Made by a program: the position numbers and the translations under genes
From: Ammoniphilus resinae
GTDB taxonomy: Bacteria > Bacillota > Bacilli > Aneurinibacillales > RAOX-1
Reading direction: 5' to 3'
Assembly: GCF_017873965.1 (NCBI RefSeq)
Contig: NZ_JAGGKT010000013.1
Span: 62,001-126,000 of the forward strand
Length of the DNA stretch: 64,000 nt
Shown: piece after piece, positions 61,412-64,000 of the stretch
How positions within the stretch are numbered: position 1 is the first letter of the stretch
Layout: every line of letters starts with the position of its first letter
The notes under the pieces: generated by a model
Seen by the model: the letters and a program-made list of their open reading frames with translations, nothing else
Told to the model about the DNA's origin: nothing
Database searches by the model: none

Positions 61412-62767
61412 CTACCCCACAATAATGCGTTCCTTCAAATAATGATAACCGCTCTTTCTCTCATCCTTTTTCAACAGCAAGAGGAATGGTATGATTCCAA
61501 TCCGTCCAATAAACATGAGCAGCATTAAGATGGATTTGCTAAGACTACTTAATTCAGATGTGATACCAACAGAGGAACCACATGTTCCGAATGCCGAACT
61601 TACGTCGTAAATAATCGCTGTAAGCGGAAAAGGTTCGCGCGCAAAAATAATGAAGATGGACAGTATTACAATGATAATGGCAAAGATGAAAACCATCAGG
61701 GCTTTTTGCACATCTTCGGGATGCAGCTCTCTGCGGAAAATCCTAATTTCATGCCGTCCTCTCATATAGGCTTTAATCGCTAGCACAACGACGATAAAAG
61801 TTGTAGTTCGTATGCCCCCTCCCACACTGCTGGGTGAAGCTCCGATAAACATTAACATACTAATGAAGAGCTGTGTTGGCTCTGTGACTGACGCCATGTC
61901 CATCATCGTTAGCCCTGCACTGCGGCTCGTTACAGAATTAAAAAGGGAATAAAATAAAGCCTGATGCCAATTTTTGTTGAACAGAAAATGATTTTTTTCC
62001 AACAGCCAAAATCCAATCATGCCGGCAATTAAAAGTCCAAAATAGGTCGATGTTGTTACTTTTGTGAAGAGGGAGAAACGAAATTTCTTTTTCAAATGAA
62101 CCGTCGCCAAGTATTCACTAATCTCGATTAAAACCGGAAAGCCGATCCCTCCCAGGATAATTAAAAAGACATGAATGATGACAATCACATAATCGTTGGC
62201 AAATGGCTGCAGGGATTCTCCTGTAATGTCGAACCCTGCATTCGTGAAGGCACTTACAGATGCAAAAATAGCATGATACAATGCATCGGGCCAATTTGTG
62301 TAGTATCCTCTATAAATAAAATAGACACTGAGTAAGATGGCTCCCACCGCTTCAATAATAAGAGCAATTCTTAACACACTAAGCATTAGAGCAACAAGGC
62401 CGGCCAATGTCGACTGGTTTTGATCAATCATAATCCATCTTCGCTGCTCAAGGCCGATAGCACGTCCGAGGACGATCCACATAAAGGTTCCAAGCACCAT
62501 AATCCCAATTCCGCCAATCTGAAACAAGACAATCAGCAACGTCTTCCCCGCAAGATTAAAGGTTGATGCCGTATCCAAAACGGTTAATCCGGTCACACTG
62601 ACCGCACTTACAGCGGTGAAAAGAGCATCGATGAACGTGACTTTAACACCTGGATTGTGCATGATCGGCAACCATAAAAGGACGGCGGCGGAAATCATTG
62701 TTAAGGCGTAGTAGGAAGCAATAATTTGGACAGAACTAAGTTTTCTTCTTCGAGCCGATAATTCCAC
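61412..62767 (-). CDS. ktrB: Potassium uptake protein, KtrB/TrkH type
   Basis: About 451 residues from the GTG at 62767, which has AGGAAGG 7 bases upstream; an upstream start would add 28 residues. The four-repeat (M1-P-M2) fold has selectivity-filter glycines in VSVTGLTVL, FTNAGFDI, TSRSAGLTM and FGTCGSSVG. It is the ion-conducting subunit of a KtrAB/TrkAH system. No KtrA RCK gene is adjacent in this window, so the regulatory subunit lies elsewhere. Confidence 0.93.
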   Translation of the reverse strand: MELSARRRKLSSVQIIASYYALTMISAAVLLWLPIMHNPGVKVTFIDALFTAVSAVSVTGLTVLDTASTFNLAGKTLLIVLFQIGGIGIMVLGTFMWIVLGRAIGLEQRRWIMIDQNQSTLAGLVALMLSVLRIALIIEAVGAILLSVYFIYRGYYTNWPDALYHAIFASVSAFTNAGFDITGESLQPFANDYVIVIIHVFLIILGGIGFPVLIEISEYLATVHLKKKFRFSLFTKVTTSTYFGLLIAGMIGFWLLEKNHFLFNKNWHQALFYSLFNSVTSRSAGLTMMDMASVTEPTQLFISMLMFIGASPSSVGGGIRTTTFIVVVLAIKAYMRGRHEIRIFRRELHPEDVQKALMVFIFAIIIVILSIFIIFAREPFPLTAIIYDVSSAFGTCGSSVGITSELSSLSKSILMLLMFIGRIGIIPFLLLLKKDERKSGYHYLKERIIVG

Positions 62768-62824
62768 GTATGTACCTTCCTCACGAATAAAAAATAATAT
62801 CCCTATCTTACCATAAATCGTAAC

Positions 62825-62849
62825 GAGGATGATGTAAAACATCATCCTC
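62825..62849 (-). terminator. Terminator of the E2 gene
   Basis: GAGGATGATGT / ACATCATCCTC, perfect 11-base arms with a 3-base loop, 7 bases after the sucB stop on the minus strand. There is no T-tract. Confidence 0.55.
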
Positions 62850-62856
62850 AAAATAG

Positions 62857-64000
62857 CTATCCATTTAACAGCAACACTTCCGGATCCTCTAGCAACTCTT
62901 TTATTTTCACGAGAAAACTGACTGCATCTTTTCCATCAATAATCCGATGATCATAGGAAAGTGCCACATACATCATCGGGCGATTTTCCATTCTTTCTTC
63001 ATCAAGTGCCACCGGCCGCCATTGAATCGTATGCATACCCAAAATGCCAACCTGGGGAGCGTTGATGATCGGAGTTGATAAGAGGGACCCAAAGGTTCCC
63101 CCATTGGTAATCGTGAAGGTACCACCTTGCAAATCGGATAGTTGTAATTTCTTACTCCTTGCTTTCACTGCAAGCTCTTTAATTTTCTCTTCAATCTCAG
63201 CAAAATTTAAACGGTCCGCGTTTCGGACGACGGGAACGACAAGCCCCTCCTCAGTGGAAACGGCTATTCCGATATCGTAATACTTTTTCAGAATGATTTC
63301 ATCGCCCTGGATTTCCGCGTTTACATATGGGAATTCCTTTAAAGCCCGAACAACAGCTTTGGTGAAGAAGGACATGAAACCCAGCTTCACATCATGCTCC
63401 TTAAGAAATGCTTCCCCACGCCGTTTACGCAGTTTAAGAATTTCATTCATATCAACCTCATTGAAGGTGGTCAGCATGGCAGCAGAATGTTGGGCAAATA
63501 CTAATCTATTGGCTATGGTTTGCCGGCGTTTTGTCATGCGGATCCGTTCAATTGGCCTATCCGAAGGGGCTTGAGCATTATTGTCCACCGGTGGGCTAGA
63601 TGGCAGTTGTTTTTCTATAACCGGATTTTCCCTAGTTTCATGTAGTTTATTACCTGCCTTCACATCCTCCTTATAAATTCTTCCTAAGGGATCCAATCCC
63701 TTAACCCGTTCAAGCGGAATTTGCTGTTCGCGTGCCAAACGCCGGGCAGCGGGTGATGCAACGACCGATGATTCTACAGTCGGTTGCGAAGGCTGCTGGA
63801 CCTGTGCCTCGACCACCGGGCTTTCTGTTGCTTTTTTTTCACTTGAACTTAGAGAGGCCTCCCCTTGATTTTGCAGGGTTGCGATCACATCCCCGACTCT
63901 TACAGTACTCCCTGCTGGCTGAAGTATTTCAGCCAATTGCCCACTACCTTCGGCATGAATTTCCATGTTCACTTTATCTGTTTCAATTTCTACAAGCTCT
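62857..64000 (-). CDS. sucB: 2-oxoacid dehydrogenase E2 (dihydrolipoyl succinyltransferase), N-terminus outside window
   Basis: The visible part begins inside the lipoyl domain (ETDKVNME, the lipoylated Lys) and runs on; about 40 N-terminal residues are missing beyond base 64000. A peripheral E1/E3-binding domain ([20 protein letters not shown]) follows, and the acyltransferase domain carries the HxxxDG active site in [11 protein letters not shown]. The shape is that of the 2-oxoglutarate dehydrogenase E2. The gene is complete at its stop and is followed by a hairpin. Confidence 0.92.
   Translation of the reverse strand, partial: ELVEIETDKVNMEIHAEGSGQLAEILQPAGSTVRVGDVIATLQNQGEASLSSSEKKATESPVVEAQVQQPSQPTVESSVVASPAARRLAREQQIPLERVKGLDPLGRIYKEDVKAGNKLHETRENPVIEKQLPSSPPVDNNAQAPSDRPIERIRMTKRRQTIANRLVFAQHSAAMLTTFNEVDMNEILKLRKRRGEAFLKEHDVKLGFMSFFTKAVVRALKEFPYVNAEIQGDEIILKKYYDIGIAVSTEEGLVVPVVRNADRLNFAEIEEKIKELAVKARSKKLQLSDLQGGTFTITNGGTFGSLLSTPIINAPQVGILGMHTIQWRPVALDEERMENRPMMYVALSYDHRIIDGKDAVSFLVKIKELLEDPEVLLLNG

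Noticed and set aside
1-64000. tRNA, rRNA, CRISPR or mobile elements
   Set aside because: No clover-leaf, repeat-spacer array, transposase, integrase or terminal inverted repeats were recognised anywhere in the window.

Overview
The window comes from the chromosome of a Gram-positive, endospore-forming bacterium of the order Bacillales. Base composition looks moderately low in GC, judged by eye and not computed. The evidence is a GerA/GerB/GerC germinant-receptor operon, two YheC/YheD-type spore-associated ATP-grasp proteins, a Spo0M homologue, strong Shine-Dalgarno sequences (AGGAGG/GGGGG) with frequent GTG and TTG starts, and Rho-independent hairpins between genes. The genus cannot be fixed from this sequence. 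I see no rRNA, tRNA, CRISPR array, transposase or phage gene, so this is ordinary chromosome with metabolic and signalling islands.

Layout. 1-9.6 kb: the end of a class B penicillin-binding protein, endonuclease III, several small or unknown proteins, a YetF-type membrane protein, a TVP38 membrane protein, an ATP-grasp protein and a subtilase that lacks a signal peptide. 9.6-13.6 kb: a ger operon (A, B, C and a 53-residue membrane protein that had to be found by eye). 13.8-16.4 kb: an SDR without the usual catalytic Tyr/Lys and a DHA2 drug exporter. 16.4-22.1 kb: a five-gene operon of ECF sigma factor, propeller-type putative anti-sigma, large membrane protein and two-part ABC transporter, resembling the Bacillus sigY arrangement. 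22.2-23.1 kb: a paired SMR exporter under a guanidine-I riboswitch. 23.1-28.3 kb: a tiny zinc-ribbon protein, truncated haemoglobin, DUF1537 kinase, LysE exporter and a two-component system.

28.6-36.9 kb is an iron island. A lipoprotein plus YVTN-propeller/di-haem peroxidase operon, and a divergent siderophore-type ABC uptake system, both carry near-consensus Fur boxes at their promoters. 37-42 kb: a sodium:solute symporter with a small partner, Spo0M, an unknown protein and a second ATP-grasp protein. 42.1-48.3 kb is a six-gene LacI-controlled operon (cupin, LacI, CoA-transferase III, Gfo/Idh/MocA, zinc dehydrogenase, DUF993) with a readable promoter and operator; its substrate is unknown. 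48.4-48.8 kb holds a c-di-GMP-I (GEMM) riboswitch in front of a 49-codon gene.

48.9-51.2 kb: a Gre-family factor preceded by a 22-codon leader ORF, a COG2345-type regulator and small proteins. 51.2-54.5 kb: an aas-lplT pair, best known from Gram-negative bacteria. 54.6-60.3 kb: a two-component system divergent from a frdCAB operon whose subunits match the Wolinella-type quinol:fumarate reductase. 60.6-64 kb: a lipoprotein, a KtrB/TrkH potassium transporter subunit and the start-truncated E2 of a 2-oxoacid dehydrogenase, probably 2-oxoglutarate dehydrogenase.

The best candidates for undescribed biology are the Fur-controlled lipoprotein/peroxidase pair, the riboswitch-controlled micro-gene and the LacI/CoA-transferase/DUF993 cluster.
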